From: Allygus modestus
Lineage: Eukaryota > Arthropoda > Insecta > Hemiptera > Cicadellidae
Direction: 5' to 3'
DNA length: 64,000 nucleotides
Assembly (NCBI GenBank): GCA_963675035.1
Contig: OY776112.1
Span: 236,861,798-236,925,797, forward strand
The translations under genes were made by a program, and so were the position numbers. This document shows positions 46,001 to 59,603 of this stretch, piece after piece. Every line of letters starts with the position of its first letter. Within the stretch, counting starts at the first letter, position 1. The notes under the pieces were generated by a model, which searched no databases, was not told the origin of the DNA, and was given only the letters and a program-made list of their open reading frames with translations.

Positions 46001-48368
46001 TTAACAACCCACATAATTTTACAATATTAAAATTACATTTTACACTTTTAAAGTAGAATTAAATTAAAGTTAACAAAATATACTATGGCAGATAGTTCGG
46101 GTACTGTTGCCAAGTCGAGTAACTCTGTCGGGTAGTGAACGGTGTGGTTTTTGAGACTCCAAATCGGTACAACACTTTGGATTCGATTTTAGAAATAAAA
46201 GAATTCAAGTACAACGAAATATTAACCCTGTTTAATTTAACATTTTAAATACTTTGATACATCAATCTTTACATTCCAATAAATTAACAGTAATGTAACG
46301 AAACATTCAACTTTAAAAACATTGACAAACCACTTGTAAAATCACCATTCTTGCCAGGTCCTGTTTTCATTATAATTGTAAATAAACAATTTAAACTTGG
46401 AAAAATCATATGTTTTAAAAACATATGACTACTTGATTTTATTAAAATAAATGTAAATCAATATATACAAACTGTTCTAACAGTGGTCATGGTTAAATGA
46501 ACAGTATTAAATATTGTATTTAATACAATATACAATAAGGGGTAGGTTCCTCCCTTTGGAATAAACCTACATTTGTGTTGATCTCCGTTGCTTGTGCATT
46601 GGTGGACATGAGGATGGCACAATCACAGAGCCAGGCACTTTCCAGATTAAACTGCTTATGAACCTCGGTGTAGAAGTAAGAGGCACGTTAGGTGGCACTC
46701 GAGTGTACTATTAATTTCAACCACTTTTTGTATACTAATCACATTACAAACGTGGTTGAACCACACGTGCCACTTGTTTACAGTTTCCTCAAACTGTCAA
46801 CTGGTGTTTGTTTATACATAAATTGTAAAACAAATTGTTTACTTCCAATAAAATTGCTGAGTTTGAATGCAAGTAATTGCCTTTAAAACTGTCACAATTT
46901 ACGTTGCAGGTACAACTGCAGCAACAGCTGTCATTGAAAACACGATTAAGAAACAAAACATATGAACAATATGTTTTAAAACTGAATTTTAAGCATACGT
47001 TCGCAAAAAGGTAATAGTTTGTTTATTTCTGTTTGTGCCAACTTACGTGCCTCTTACTCTAACAAACTGTCAATCAGTAAATCCTGTGATTCATCGATAG
47101 TGCCGAGTGAAGGATAGATGTTTCTGAGACTTAATTTGTTTTTCAATGTCCCAATCTCAACTTTTAAAAGCGCATAAGAAAACTGCTCAACCCCTTAATC
47201 TTCTCAAAAATACATTTTCATATTTACTGTTAAGTTCAGACGCTCATTCCGGCTCAGTGGCCGGCTACATAAAATATATTTTTAGAGAGGCGTAGACTCG
47301 TCCACTCATGTCTCACTTACAACAAAGGGTCTGTGTGAAATCTCCAGAGAACAACACCGTGACTCCCCATGATGTTGTTTCTTATTTCCTTTAAGGCATC
47401 AAATTTCAGCTCTACTGGTTGAGTAGTTGGTGTGTTATGACTAACACGCTTATATTAAAGGTCATTGGGCCAGAGTCCTTGAGTATATTTGTGTCTGGAG
47501 TAGGTAAATGTCTGCACTGAGCTATCAGCTACATTCCTACCGAATTTTAGATCAATCAGTCCAAGAGTATGTGCAAGATTGTTAAAATATTGTATTTTGA
47601 AATTCTGGGGGGCGAAGCCCTTAAACATTTTGGTAACAGGAATAGGCTTGCATTTTGTTCTGATGAATTAGTTATGTTCCTACCGAAATGTAACTTACAA
47701 AGGTCCAGTAAATACTAATACTCATAAAATGGCCATAAAAGTAAATTAGCGAAGAGACCTATAGGACTTTTTTAAACGTATTCTTATTGTGAATCTGCAG
47801 CATAAGGGGAACCACCATCCAAAATTTTATCTTCAATAGACATTGTCGTTTCTTAGATAAAGTGATCACTACTAGTGCATGAGTCTGACAAATATAGATT
47901 TAGATCATGTATCCGCTTATGTTATTTATTACCAATCTTCACTCAACGTTTTAAAAAGAACTACAACGCCTATTTATAGCATAACTATGCCATCATCTGG
48001 TTCAATATAAATAAATGCTTTGTCTATAAGAATAGCGTAGGATCTTTAAAACCCTATGAGGCAGTGTCCTAAGGTAATTTAAAACAATCCAATTAGCCTA
48101 AAACCTTCTAATGCACATATAGAACATAAAAAAATGTTGCATGAAAATCGGTGCACCCGTTTTCCTGTGAAAAGCGAACAAAACATGACCAAAACCGCAC
48201 AAAATCACGTTTGGCTTAAAAAAACGATTTTCATCATTTTCCTCCTCGTACCGCTCAAGAGAAGTCAACGCACTTCCCAAACGCTTGGTTTTGTGTACCT
48301 CAATAAACATTTTTGAAGTGTGAGCACAGCTTTCAATAATTTTGTCGTTCGATAACAATTGTATAACA
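43077..48368. other. noncoding stretch
   Basis: No gene. Repeat-like pieces: about 45440-45770 (GGGGCTTC and reptile-like 3' tail phrasing of arthropod elements), 45941 onward (GACTAGCTGTGTACCCGTCC, the same start type as the element at 31325), and GGGGGGCGAAGCCC at about 47606. Confidence 0.4.
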
Positions 48369-49545
48369 CCCCCGTCGCAGCAAACCTGCGTACTCAGCGA
48401 ATTTCCAATGCATATATATGTGACTCAAGAGCTATTTACCAAGTTTCACAAAAATACATCTATAAATAAGTGACATATAGCATTTTATTTATTCTCCATA
48501 AGAATAACATTAGGGTTGAGAACGCAGGTTTGCTGCAACGAGGAAGATAAGTAATGTGTTTTTTTTGCAATTATCAATACAACTGAACCAGGTGAAGCTA
48601 CATACCAAGTTCTCTTAATGTAGGTTCATAATTAAGGGAGATATACAACTTTACTTATTCTCCATATGAATAACATGGGGGCCGAGTATGCAGGTTTGCT
48701 GCTACGGGGACTATCAACAAAAAACTTGTTTTTGTGCTAATATCAATATACCACAACTAGTTGAAGCCACATACCAAGTTTAATCAATATAAATTCATAA
48801 ATAATCGACATATAGAATTTGATTTATTCTCCATAAGGATAACATTGGACAACGTACTGAGTTTAGCACTTTGAATATCTCTGTAACGGTTGGACGTAAA
48901 ACAACGATTAAAACACCAAAATGTTTATTTTGTTGAGCTAAACACATTAATAAACAGAAATGTGAAGTTTTTAGTAAAACTATATGAGAAAAATCTAAAA
49001 ACCTTTTTCCCATAAGATTAACATGGGACACGTTTTTTTGGATTTTCTCTGCAACCACTTAACCTAGGTTAATGATTAAAAGTACTAAATTATTTTTTTT
49101 TTAAGCTCTATAAAATGGCTATAACCAAAATTGAGTGTTTTTAACATTTTGGGGTCAAATTTTCAAAAAACCGATTTTTGGAAAATTGTAAACCCCCATA
49201 AAACCCCCTTCCCATAGTGCGATCAATCTGGTTTTTGTACTTAAAGTCATAAATCCTACTCTCCACATTTGTGCCAAATTTCATCAAAATCGGGTGTTTC
49301 TTTCAAAAGTTATCGCGGTAACGGACACCTGTATATCTGTTTATATCTGTATATCTGTATATAGATATATATAGATACATATACATATTTACATATGTAT
49401 ACATATTTATACATATATATAAATTTGAACGAATAGTGTTTTTGGCATCTGGGGACCTCAAAATGAAAAGTTATCATGGTCTCGGGCTTAAGTCTTACCA
49501 TGCCACCTACGGTAATAGCTTCTTCCCTATAGGGGAAATTCGCTA
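48369..49545 (+). repeat. R repeat, copy C (complete)
   Basis: Same start, internal units (near 48490, 48655, 48825) and end as copy B, with a TATAC-rich run at about 49330-49425 where copy B has its AC/AT microsatellite. Confidence 0.8.
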
Positions 49546-49554
49546 AAAACAATT

Positions 49555-50213
49555 CTTAACACCAAAATAAACTCATAAGATAGCGAAATGGTAAACCATC
49601 TGTTCTCTTCACGTTTTGATAAACTTTATGCACCAAACCTTCAGTAATGACAGAGGGTCGCCCACTTTTTTTCTCGTCATGAACATTCATGTGGCCATCA
49701 TGAAATGTTCTAACCCATTTATGTGCCATTCTATTGCTTATTTTGTTTTTATATTCACTTCACTTATATTCCGATGAATTACAGCCGCTTTCACACCATT
49801 AGCACTTAGAAACAGAATCACAGTGCGACTTCACAGTTGGTGGGGACCTCAGTTGTCGGTGCTATTTTAAATGCTCATAAACAAATGAAAATCCAGTCAA
49901 TTTTTGCGGTAGTTGCGTCCTAGGCTTGCCAACAGATGCAAGTACACAGCGCAGCATACAGGAATGCCAACCGAAGCGTTATAACGACGGTTTTCAAAAA
50001 CGGTACTTACTTTAAAAACATGCCTCGTACTTGATGTACACGTTCTTCGCACAGGAGTTTTCCTTACCCGTTCTATAGTCAATGCAAATTGCATTTTAGT
50101 TAGCTTGAAACAGCTGTTGTTCTTGCTTCTGCTCTTTAACCTGTCAAATGTAAGTGTCCTCAGCTGTTCGCATTATAGTTTCTGAATGTTTACTTTCTTA
50201 TGAAATCTAAACA
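49555..50213 (-). pseudogene. mariner transposase fragment
   Basis: Read on the minus strand, about 49850-49560, the sequence gives VIRFLSANGVKAAVIHRNIS, then NVHDEKKSGRPSVITEGLV and a KVYQNV segment. This is the helix-turn-helix N-terminal region shared by mariner transposases. Several stops and frame changes interrupt it, and the catalytic domain is missing because the fragment ends at R copy C. Upstream sequence to 50213 resembles 42905-43076 and is probably the 5' leader of the same element. Confidence 0.65.
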
Positions 50214-50224
50214 TTGAAACTTAG

Positions 50225-50400
50225 AACGTTCACGGGGCGTAGCCCGAGGGGATTTTAAGGAAGTGACTAGGCCTATGTGTTGCATGGGTTCAAGATCTAC
50301 CTTTGTGTAAAGTTTCAGCCTAGTCGGTTCAGTTGTTTTTGCGTTCACCCGGAACATCAGACAGACAGACAGACAGAAACCACCTCTTCTTTATTGATGA
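50225..50400 (+). repeat. retroelement-like 3' tail
   Basis: GGGGCGTAGCCCGAGGGGAT at the start, then AGTCGGTTCAGTTGTTTTTG and an AGACAGAC run, the same style as the repeat at 31325-31678. Confidence 0.45.
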
Positions 50401-50436
50401 ACGAAGTGAATCACTGTATTGATGAAGAAGTTTCAG

Positions 50437-50449
50437 TGGCCGTGTGTGG

Positions 50450-50478
<29 letters not shown>
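50437..50478. repeat. (GT)n microsatellite
   Basis: GT run with a few GG interruptions. Confidence 0.9.
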
Positions 50479-50480
<2 letters not shown>

Positions 50481-53400
50481 TGTTATCGAAATACTAAATA
50501 ACTGTAAAACATTTCTTAATGAAATTTTGAAGGAGTCATTTGGGATACCAAAGGGATGTTTTAACACAGCATTCGTATTTTATTTTGGATTATTAATAAT
50601 TATTAAAACTAATTTTAATGTTTGATATTCAGTAGTTGAATTGGTTTTCGTAGTAAGCTATTGACTATGGTTGTCTTTAAAATGTCAGCTGGGATTTGTC
50701 TGTGTTTCACTTGAGGGATTTTTATCCCCTATATGGGATATTTTGACTGCTTGTGGGATAAAATGGGATTGTGGGATAAAGTGGGATTTTTTTGAAATCG
50801 GCATTACGTCTGCTAGTTTGCTTACAACTTACGACCAGAGCACCTTAGCAGTAGCACTTCTAGTGGATTTTCTCGCCGTACTGGCAGTTGCGGGGTTTCC
50901 CATTTTTAACCTCGCTGTCCGCACCTAGTATGATTTTATAAACGTCACAGAACGAACATTGAATCATGTCAATTTCGCTGGCCGAGCCATGTTGGAATTA
51001 ACAAGCAAACTATTTGCCATTTTTTAGTACCTGCTTCGTACTCTTTAGTACTACCATTAAAAATATTAGTACCTCTCACGTAAATAAATTATTTAATTTA
51101 GTTAATTCACCGTATCATTTAACCTATGTCGCATTGCTCAAAATCCTTTGAGGTACTAAATGTAAAATACCTATAGGTAATTAGTAGATCTAAATAAGCT
51201 CTATCTAACGGTATAAATATTGTACTAATACATTATTCAATAATCATATAATATTTAACATTAATTGTGTTGCAATGTTTAACAAATCAGTGGGAAAGTG
51301 TGGGATATGACGAGGGATACTATAAGGGAGAGTCTGGGATAAAGTGGGATTTTTTGTATCAGTGCGTGGCATATTTTTACCGTAGAGTGGAAACACTGCA
51401 TATTTGTTTATAAATTACTCAAATGTAAACATAACCAAAACTATGGATTTGGTTATGTTTTGTTCCATCAATTTTTTTTATTTCGAAATAGTTTAAAATG
51501 TGAGTGTTATGTGAATTAATAGTGTTTTGTCGTGTTTAAAACAATGCTTGTATCTATTTAGATTTATTATTATCAGTTTATTTTTTACTGGAAAACTTCG
51601 ATGTAAAAGCTAAGTGTTTGGACTAGTGATGATAAATTAATACAATAGGTTTTGGAATTTTTGAATTACTGGGACAGTATAACTCTGTAACACGACTGAC
51701 TGTGATTGATAATCAAGCGTGTTGTAGACCTATAGTAGTTTCTTTACATTGTGAACAACTTACTTGATGGCAGACTTACTAAACTATCATACGTGCAAAC
51801 TATCTTTATTACATGTAATGTACCAAATAAGCCTCACTGTCACCTAATGACATGGGATTAAAGTTTTGTAATCTACCGGTCAGTAAAATAGTCTGGTTAC
51901 AGTTTATATTTGTTTGCATTTTCTGTGGTTAATATTGATTTTCAAAAACAATCAAGATGTCCAAAACTCCGTAATCCCAACCGTCTACATTGTTTAACTA
52001 ATTACGATGTAGACAGATTGCCCTCCTGAAAAATTGTCATTAATGTAGATGTTGGATTTTGCTTTTAAACCTCTAGTGCTGCGATTTCAGTAGCTTGTGT
52101 ATTTAAATTCAAACTAACATATATTAATGATGTAAACATTTTAAAATTTAAGGTATGAATTTTATAAGATACTGTTATATAAATAAATCATTGAATACCT
52201 TTTTTTACATTAAATGGGTTTAAAACAAGTATATTTCTGTATGTTTAACCCCCTGATTTTGGAGCTGGAAATTAATAGGTCTAATAATTATTGGCAACTT
52301 TTCTCTTAGGTTATATATTTCAAACTCGTCGAAAACCATCCGGTACCAAAAATATATTAGTCATTGGCCGAGTCTTAAAAAAGCGTGAACAGGAGCTAGG
52401 ACATGTGACCAAATAAACGCAATCAGTTTAATCTAATTGCTAGGTACACACAGTGGTTTTAAGAGGTTAATTGCTCCACCTCACCCTCCAGGGTTAGATG
52501 GAAACGTATTCCGCATATTTTCTATTCATTGTTGCTAGATTAAGAAACCCCAGCATAGCTGCTATAGGCACGTTTTCCATAAGCGGGAATTTTGCGCAGG
52601 TTACCAGAAGGTTAGGATATAGCAGGAAAGGAAAGGGTGGGATGGGACAGGCAGCCAAATTGGCCTTTCAGAGTACCAACTCCCGTGCCTTGTGACAGCT
52701 GTGATCAGGCTCAATGTGGACCCGCTCTGCCCTCCAACTGGCCAACTCAACGGATGGGGTATCCATGTACAACAGCCAGGGACCATACATTCTCAGGTTG
52801 GGGACCAACCCCTGAGTTTCCGCCCCGAGCCGCTGCCAAGTGGAGGGACCAAAGGTGAAAGGGAAGTTTGTCATAATGGACATCCAAAAAACTTCATATG
52901 TAATGACAATTTAATTTGCTGTACCCAATGTCAGCATCCAAACTGGTATAGACCAGTTTTAAGGTTGTCCTGGGACGAATATTCTCTATTGGTCAATGCT
53001 AACACACCAAGTTTTAATAAAATTAATAAGTATACAAGAGATATATGTTTTTTATTTCTTATAAGAATAACATCTGACAATATACTTAGTTTACTGCTGA
53101 ATGGAAATTGAAATATTCTCAACAACCATTAGCCGAATAGCCTACTAACGAAATACTAATTTAACCGTGTGTGGATTGGAGTACTAATGTTTCATCTTTT
53201 AGAGCTTTTTATGGCAATGAGATAAAACTGTTGAAACCTGCTAAAAATATTTAAAGTTTATGGTACTAAGAAAGGTAAAAAACTGAAGTTTGGGATCTCT
53301 TAAGCCCTGTAATTTCTGAACCCAAATTTTTCTAAAAAATCAGGTGGTATATTTGATTAGAAACCTAATATAAACCACCAAATAAAAAATCCAAAGATTT

Positions 53401-54494
53401 CGAAAGCGGCTCCTCAAAACTGCTCCAGACCTATATACTACGTTGTTGGGTACCAAAATATTATGGATACCTCTTTGTTCTTCCCTCAGGGCTCTGCCTT
53501 TACTATCACTCCCAACTTTTAATTTTAACGTATGATTCGTTGGATTTATTTTGTTAAAGCAGCATCTCCTGAAAGATGTCCCCACGTTTGATACGCCGCC
53601 CTACTCAACCATAGACCTCCACCGCACAGGAAAATTTTCTTTGTTATTATTTACACCTTTTTTAGTAATTTTAGAAAATTTTCAATTATACAAAAATTTT
53701 TTGTTATTTTCTTTTAACCCCGACCTTAGAGCTCCGCCTCGCTGGCTTTAAAAGTTGCCTTGTTAAATTTGTGGAGGAAAGATGATCCTTGGGTAAGCGT
53801 TCGGGAGTTCGGGTCAGCATTCGGGTTGAGTACTACTAGCTGGTCAGACAGACACTATTCTATCCTAATGTCACTGAATTTGTTTTATGTCAAAGATTCT
53901 CGTTCTTTTTCAAGATGAGCTCGTTAGCTACGCTCACTTGCCTATGTTTATATAGAGCTTGCTTTGGTATTGAAAATGAGTTGCTATTCAAATAGATTTA
54001 TTATGTCTATAATAAACATATGTTTATATGCTTTTCAAGTATGTTTAGATATCATCCTTATAACAGCTGTTTGATGAAACTAAATAACTAACATACAATC
54101 CCGACTTTGTTTTATGTATTTAGATAATGAAAATCACTTAATAATATCTTGCCATGGCAACGTTAATATACACTAGGCAGCAATACGGATTTTAGCAATT
54201 TGAAATTTAAGTAACTGCACAACGCCATCTGTAGAGCCTGATATAAGCGTAGGTTATATTATATAAATCAAACAGGAAAGTTGGCCGGGCTGGTAAGGGC
54301 CCGCACTTGCATTTAGGGTGTAGACCAGAGCCTGTACAGACCTAAATTCAGCCCTGGCCGTCTGTATGCAGAATTTCAAACATGCTAGAATCCAGAATCA
54401 TTGTCCCTGTCTCGTGTACATTCTATGTGCCTAAGAGTAAAAATATGTTATAGTCAATCAATACAAATGCTGAATTATTTTGACTCAATCCTAT
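50479..54494. other. noncoding stretch
   Basis: No gene. A GC-richer block at about 52620-52880 has open frames on both strands but nothing I recognise. Diverged R-like sequence lies near 53040-53340. Confidence 0.45.
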
Positions 54495-55283
54495 CCTACA
54501 CTATAATATGAGTAAGGTTTGCATGCTCGCTTGCTTGGTTGATTGCTTGCAACTCTTATCTCAAAAACGGCTCCAACGATTTTCTTAAAAAATAACTAAT
54601 GTGTCCTTCCAACTACTTGTGTTGTAAAACCTGATATCTGGGTTAAAAATAAGTTCTAGACATGTCCCATCCCCCCAAAAAATCAAATAATGTAAAAAGC
54701 CGCTATGGAAAATTGAAAAAAATCACATTGGGCTTTTGGAGATTAAAATAAAAGCAAAAGAGTCATAACAGCTGTTCAAAATCTTTCAGCGAACTCTCAA
54801 AGTTATACTCATATAGTTTAAGTACTACCTGGGACTGAGCTTTGCTAGGGAAAGGTCAATCTTGTTTATGACTTGGAGTTGTTTTTCACCATGTACCCTA
54901 CTAACTAGCATTTTTGAGGTCACAACAGTTGTTATTATAATGCACCTTTGAGTCATTCTGGATATGACCACTCTACATGTAATCTTCATTCAAAGGATTT
55001 ATTATCTGATTTTATGGAACCACATGGAACTCATGTTGTTTATGATTATTAACATGTGGTTTCCTGAGAGCAGAGATTAAAAGATTTGAGAGAAGATTAC
55101 ATACATAGAGTAGTAAAATAAATCAAAGGGATATTGAGCTATAAATAACAACTGGAGTGACCTTAAAAATGTAGAAAAGAGGCAAATGAGTTATACAAAT
55201 CTGATTATCAGTAGGGGGAAGTGGTGAAATAAGCTCCAAGTTATCTAAACAAACTGACTAGCCTTCCCCCGAGCAAAGTTCGG
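54495..55283. repeat. tandemly duplicated repeat, first copy
   Basis: Starts near ATAATATGAGTAAGGTTTGC and ends CCCCGAGCAAAGTTCGGCCC. The copy at 55288-55835 follows directly and is shorter by an internal deletion. Confidence 0.75.
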
Positions 55284-55287
55284 CCCC

Positions 55288-55835
55288 CAGGTATCATATA
55301 CTCTAATATGAGTAAGGTTTGCTTGTATGTTTGCTTGCTTGCGACACTAATCTCAAAAACGGCTTCAACGATTTCCTTCAAATGTTCAAAATAACTAATT
55401 TCTGGGATAAAAATAAGTTCTAGACAGGTCTCATCCCCAGGAAAAATCAAATAATGTAAAAAAAATAAAATGAAAAGTTAAAAAAATTAACATTGGGCTT
55501 ATGGAGTTTTAAATCAACACAAAAGAATTTTATCAGCTGTTCATAATCAACCAGGGAACTGTCAAAGTAATACTCATGTTTGTTATGATTATTAACATGT
55601 GGTTTCCTGAGAACAGAGATTAAAAGATTTGAGTGAAGATTATATATATAGAGTAGTAAAATAAATGAAAAGGACATTGAGCTATAAATAGCAACTGGAG
55701 GAACCTTAAAAATGTAGAAAAGAGGCAAATGAGTTACACAAATCTGATTATCAGTAGGGGAAAGTGATGAAATATTACTCCAAGTCATCTAAACTGACTG
55801 ATTGGCCCTCCCCCGAGCAAAGCTGGGCCCCCCAG
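55288..55835. repeat. tandemly duplicated repeat, second copy
   Basis: Same start and end as the first copy. Shared internal landmarks are CATGTGGTTTCCTGAGA and AATCTGATTATCAGTAGGGG. It lacks about 230 bp of the first copy's centre. Confidence 0.75.
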
Positions 55836-55845
55836 GTACTGTCGT

Positions 55846-56055
55846 GTTAAAACGGATATGAGAAGGGTGTTACCACTCCAGTAGTCAGTAGTATTTTTTA
55901 TTTATATTAGTCCTAAATTATCTGTTCTTGCCGTTGTGGAGTTAAAACGGATATGGGAATGGTGTTACCATTCCATTAGTAAAATGTTTGGTTTATTAAT
56001 TATCTGTTCTTGCTGTTGTGGAGTTAAAACGGATAACAGAAGAGTGTTACCAATT
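55846..56055. repeat. degenerate 82-95-bp tandem repeat
   Basis: GTTAAAACGGATA...GTGTTACCA occurs at 55846, 55941 and 56023. Confidence 0.7.
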
Positions 56056-56697
56056 AAGTACCTGCCTACATATCTTTAAAAATTCAGTCTTCGTTCATCC
56101 TCTTACGGGAAGAATGAGCGTACACCTAGTAATATTATAGAAAGGTTTCCACCTCTTCTTTATAATATTATAGAAAGGTTTATGATAAGTCTATACTATA
56201 CTCACACAAACACTATAAAAAATAGTTTATTTATGCATGTGTTTAAACAATTTGATGTGCTTAAAAAATACATTTACATTACCCTTCTTACTGATTTGAC
56301 CCTCAGGTACTCTAAGTATTGATTGCACTTGGAATATTTTTTAGGAGAAAGTATCTTGACCAATTTACTGTTTTCTTTCAATATATACAAATTTTAGAAT
56401 GAGTCCAGCTATTCTTCTGAGTTTCACATGAGTTCAATCGGTTTGAGCGAACTATAAAAACACATTTGAACTTGAATATGGTGGTTGTTCTAAAAACTAA
56501 AATACTGAAGCAGTTTTATAAAGAGATGTGAAATGCAAGTGAGGATTAGAAAACCATTTTTTGTGACATTGATTGACAGAGATGTAATGAGATTATAATT
56601 CAACATGTCATTGATCATAGACAGGACCTGAGCTTGCATTTACTGGAGCTTAAGCAGTCATTGCTCTTACTATCCACTGGAGAACACAGACTTGACG

Positions 56698-56740
56698 ATG
56701 ACCTTCAACTGTCTCATTCTCTTCACTGCAATCATGTCAG
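56698..56740 (+). CDS. exon 1 of a secreted protein gene
   Basis: ATG 56698 opens a hydrophobic leader, MTFNCLILFTAIMS, and the exon ends at a textbook donor TCAG|GTAAGC. With the first residues of exon 2 (ATWTVHG) it makes a good signal peptide, so the product is probably secreted or extracellular. The one-base overhang (phase 1) fits exon 2 exactly. No TATA box is obvious upstream; a direct repeat (AATATTATAGAAAGGTTT, near 56133 and 56163) lies there. Confidence 0.65.
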
Positions 56741-57426
56741 GTAAGCAGAAGAGATTGTGGACCTTAAAAACTAACAAATATAATTGAGCACACATAATTG
56801 TTATTACTATCATATTTCTTACAAAAATGTCAACGGCAATTGAGAATAAGAAGTTAAAAGGTTTTTTATGATGAATCATTGCTGTTTTGAATAAGACTCT
56901 TTTTATTTTGAGCTCTAGCTACTAAACCTTTAAATCCTAGAATCAAAAACATAAAAATTGTTATCACTTGTTCCAAAACGAAGTGTTCCTTAGCTCGTGA
57001 GACTGCTCCAGCAGAGTCTTACTATCTTCATATCATCACACAATCATAACATATCAAACCATGGAAATGGGCTGATGAGGTTTTTTATAGACTAATACCT
57101 TATTCTTAGATAATCTCTTACAGAATGAAAAGAAAAAAATGACACTGACTATCTTCCTTTTGGTATACAAAGAATAGTTTTTAAAACTCTAAACAAAAAA
57201 ATAAACTAAAGCTTTCACATTTAATAATTTTTAATTTTGTCACATATGATATTCAAATGACTATTTATTAATTACATGACAATACCAAAGAAGGTATATT
57301 TTAGCAACGGGTAATATCCCACCATAACAAATCAGAATCTTTCTGCATTAGTATTACTAGATACCAAGGATTATCAAAACCACTGTCTTACCCTCCTTAC
57401 CACTGTTACGTTACCTTTCTCCACAG

Positions 57427-57640
57427 CAACATGGACAGTCCATGGTCAAGTGGATCAGAGTGGACTGCAGGCTGTCATTCCTACCAACCTGATAGACTGC
57501 TACCGAAACGTCTCGCTGCTAACCAGGGAGAACCTTCCTCCAATGACACTCAACACGCTGCTAGCCATGATCCGCAAGCTGGAGTCTCAGCCAGGAAACT
57601 TCCTGGACATGCGGACCCTCTCCACACAGATCCTGAACAG
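57427..57640 (+). CDS. exon 2 of a secreted protein gene
   Basis: The acceptor TTTCTCCACAG (to 57426) and donor AACAG|GTTGAA bound 214 nt that are open in one frame in phase with exon 1. The peptide includes GLQAVIPTNLIDCYRNVSL, a possible N-glycosylation site (NVS), a helical segment (MTLNTLLAMIRKLE) and MRTLSTQILN. Codon use is GC-rich and clearly different from the AT-rich flanks, which supports real coding. I do not recognise a domain with certainty; the N-terminal part of an insect haem-peroxidase-like secreted protein is one possibility, held weakly. Confidence 0.7.
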
Positions 57641-58261
57641 GTTGAATATCCTGTCTTGTTGGGGGGGCTGATAGGAGATGGGTGGTAGGAGGGGAGGAAG
57701 AAATGGTAGGAGGCAGTGGGGAAGTTAAGTGGTGTAAGTGGCTAATTACCTCGTTTGATGGATGGGGATAAATATTTGAATGTAGGGGAAGTCTTAGAAT
57801 GGAATAGGGAATAGGGAATGAGATGTGTGGGGAAAGGGTATTATTACTTCTGATAAAATACCAATAATATTATGTAAAATCATAATTGCATTTTTTAAAG
57901 TAAGGAATTTGAATGGCAATTCACATAATATGCATGTGAAGTGAGTGCTGTAATTTTTTTACTAGTATTTAAAAAAAATTAAGGGGCTCATAAGTATGCC
58001 AATAATAATATAACATATTTATTCCATGTAAATGTTGACAATTATTGTATCAGAGATTGCAAATAATTTGCTATAATTGATTTATTTTCTCTGTATAATT
58101 TTTTTAGATATAAGAAATAGACATAGAGGTAATGGGGACGGCTTCCCCCCTCCAGTATTACTTGAATGGGGAGTTCACCAACCAAAATCCTTGCACATTT
58201 AATTTGCCATTGGCAATTTGCTTAAAAAAATATTTCATATGTTTTGTTTGATAGTTCCATA

Positions 58262-58321
58262 GGGGCGTGATAACTTTTTGTTTTGAGGTCCCCAGATGCG
58301 AAAAACACCATCCTTTCAAAA

Positions 58322-58367
<46 letters not shown>

Positions 58368-59235
58368 GAAAGGACCAATGAATAATTCTTTATGTACCGG
58401 TATTCAAATTTAATTAATAATGATTTGGCAGATTGTCCATGAGTGCAATAACTCTTGTAAAAATGGTCTGATTTTAATGAAATTTGGTACAAACATGTAA
58501 AGCAACATTTATGACTTTAAGTTCGAAAACCAGCCAGATTGCTCCATCCAAAGGGGTATTTTTAGGGGGTTTTGAACCCCAAAAATGGATTTTTGAGTTT
58601 TTTACACATAAGATTTTAGTAAATCGAATTTTACTTTTCACCATTGTATTCAGCTACAAAAAAAAACAATAACAAAAATTTGGTGTGTTGATCATTGCTC
58701 TGCGTCAATTGGTTACATATATATTGAAAGTGCTAAACACAGTATGTTGTCCAATGTTATTCTGATGGAGAATAAAAAAAATTGTATATCTCGCTTATTT
58801 ATCAACTTATCCTGATGAAACTTGGTGCATTGCTTCATATCGTTGTGGTCTATTGATATTTGCACAAAAAACTATTTTTTTACCGATAGCTTCCGTCGCA
58901 GAAAACCTGCGTAGTCAGCCCACATGGTATTCTTATGGAGAATATATAAAATGTTATTTCCGTTAATTATGAACATAAATTAATAAAACTTGGCATGTTA
59001 CCTAGTTGAGTTATATTGATATATGTAAAAAATCCATTTTTGTGTTTCTTGTTTCAGCAAACCTGCATACTGTACTCAGCCGCCATGTTATTCCTATGGA
59101 TAATAATTAAAATGTCATAAATCGTTTATTTATGAATGTATATTGATGAAACTTGTTATGTGGCTTTATGTGGTATTAAGATACATGTATTATTACTGAA
59201 AATTCGCTAAGTAAGCAGGTTTGCTGCTACGGGGT
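58262..59235 (-). repeat. R repeat, copy D (inverted, in intron 2)
   Basis: Reverse-oriented relative to the other three. It is truncated at its 3' end (left side here) and ends at GCAAACC...GCTGCTACGGGG on the right. It contains a (TA)n run at 58324-58366. It lies within the 1,963-bp intron between exons 2 and 3 of the secreted protein gene. Confidence 0.75.
58324..58366. repeat. (TA)n microsatellite
   Basis: Pure TA run inside R copy D, where copies B and C also have microsatellites. Confidence 0.9.
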
Positions 59236-59603
59236 TATTTTATTACTGTTGTCGAAAAATAACTTTTTTCCCATCACTAAGTTGTTGTCATTAAAAATTA
59301 TGGATGACCACTGTGTCATTAAAGATTGTGTACGACCACTGGAATAGGTCATATTTTCTCTCAACCCTCTTTCTTTATTTCACAAGGCAAGAATACATAA
59401 TGGAGGTTTGCCTTTTCCTTCCCTAAAACATAAGTCAGTTAAAGGCAGAATCTTCAGTTTGGAATAAGTGTAACCATTTCATACAAGAAATAGACTAACT
59501 TTTTTCACTATATAAAATAGCCTAAACAAGTAACACTAATAGGACTCATTATTTGTTTGGAATCTAGACAATTTTTGTTGTATAATCTAATCTGTTTTTG
59601 CAG

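Noticed and set aside
40837..49545. R repeats as Helitrons (3' hairpin followed by CTAA)
   Set aside because: The bases after the end do not show the expected A/T insertion pattern and the 5' end does not start with TC; evidence too weak.
52601..53111. Open frames on both strands at the GC-richer block
   Set aside because: Strands are equally open, and no splice signals or recognisable domain support either.
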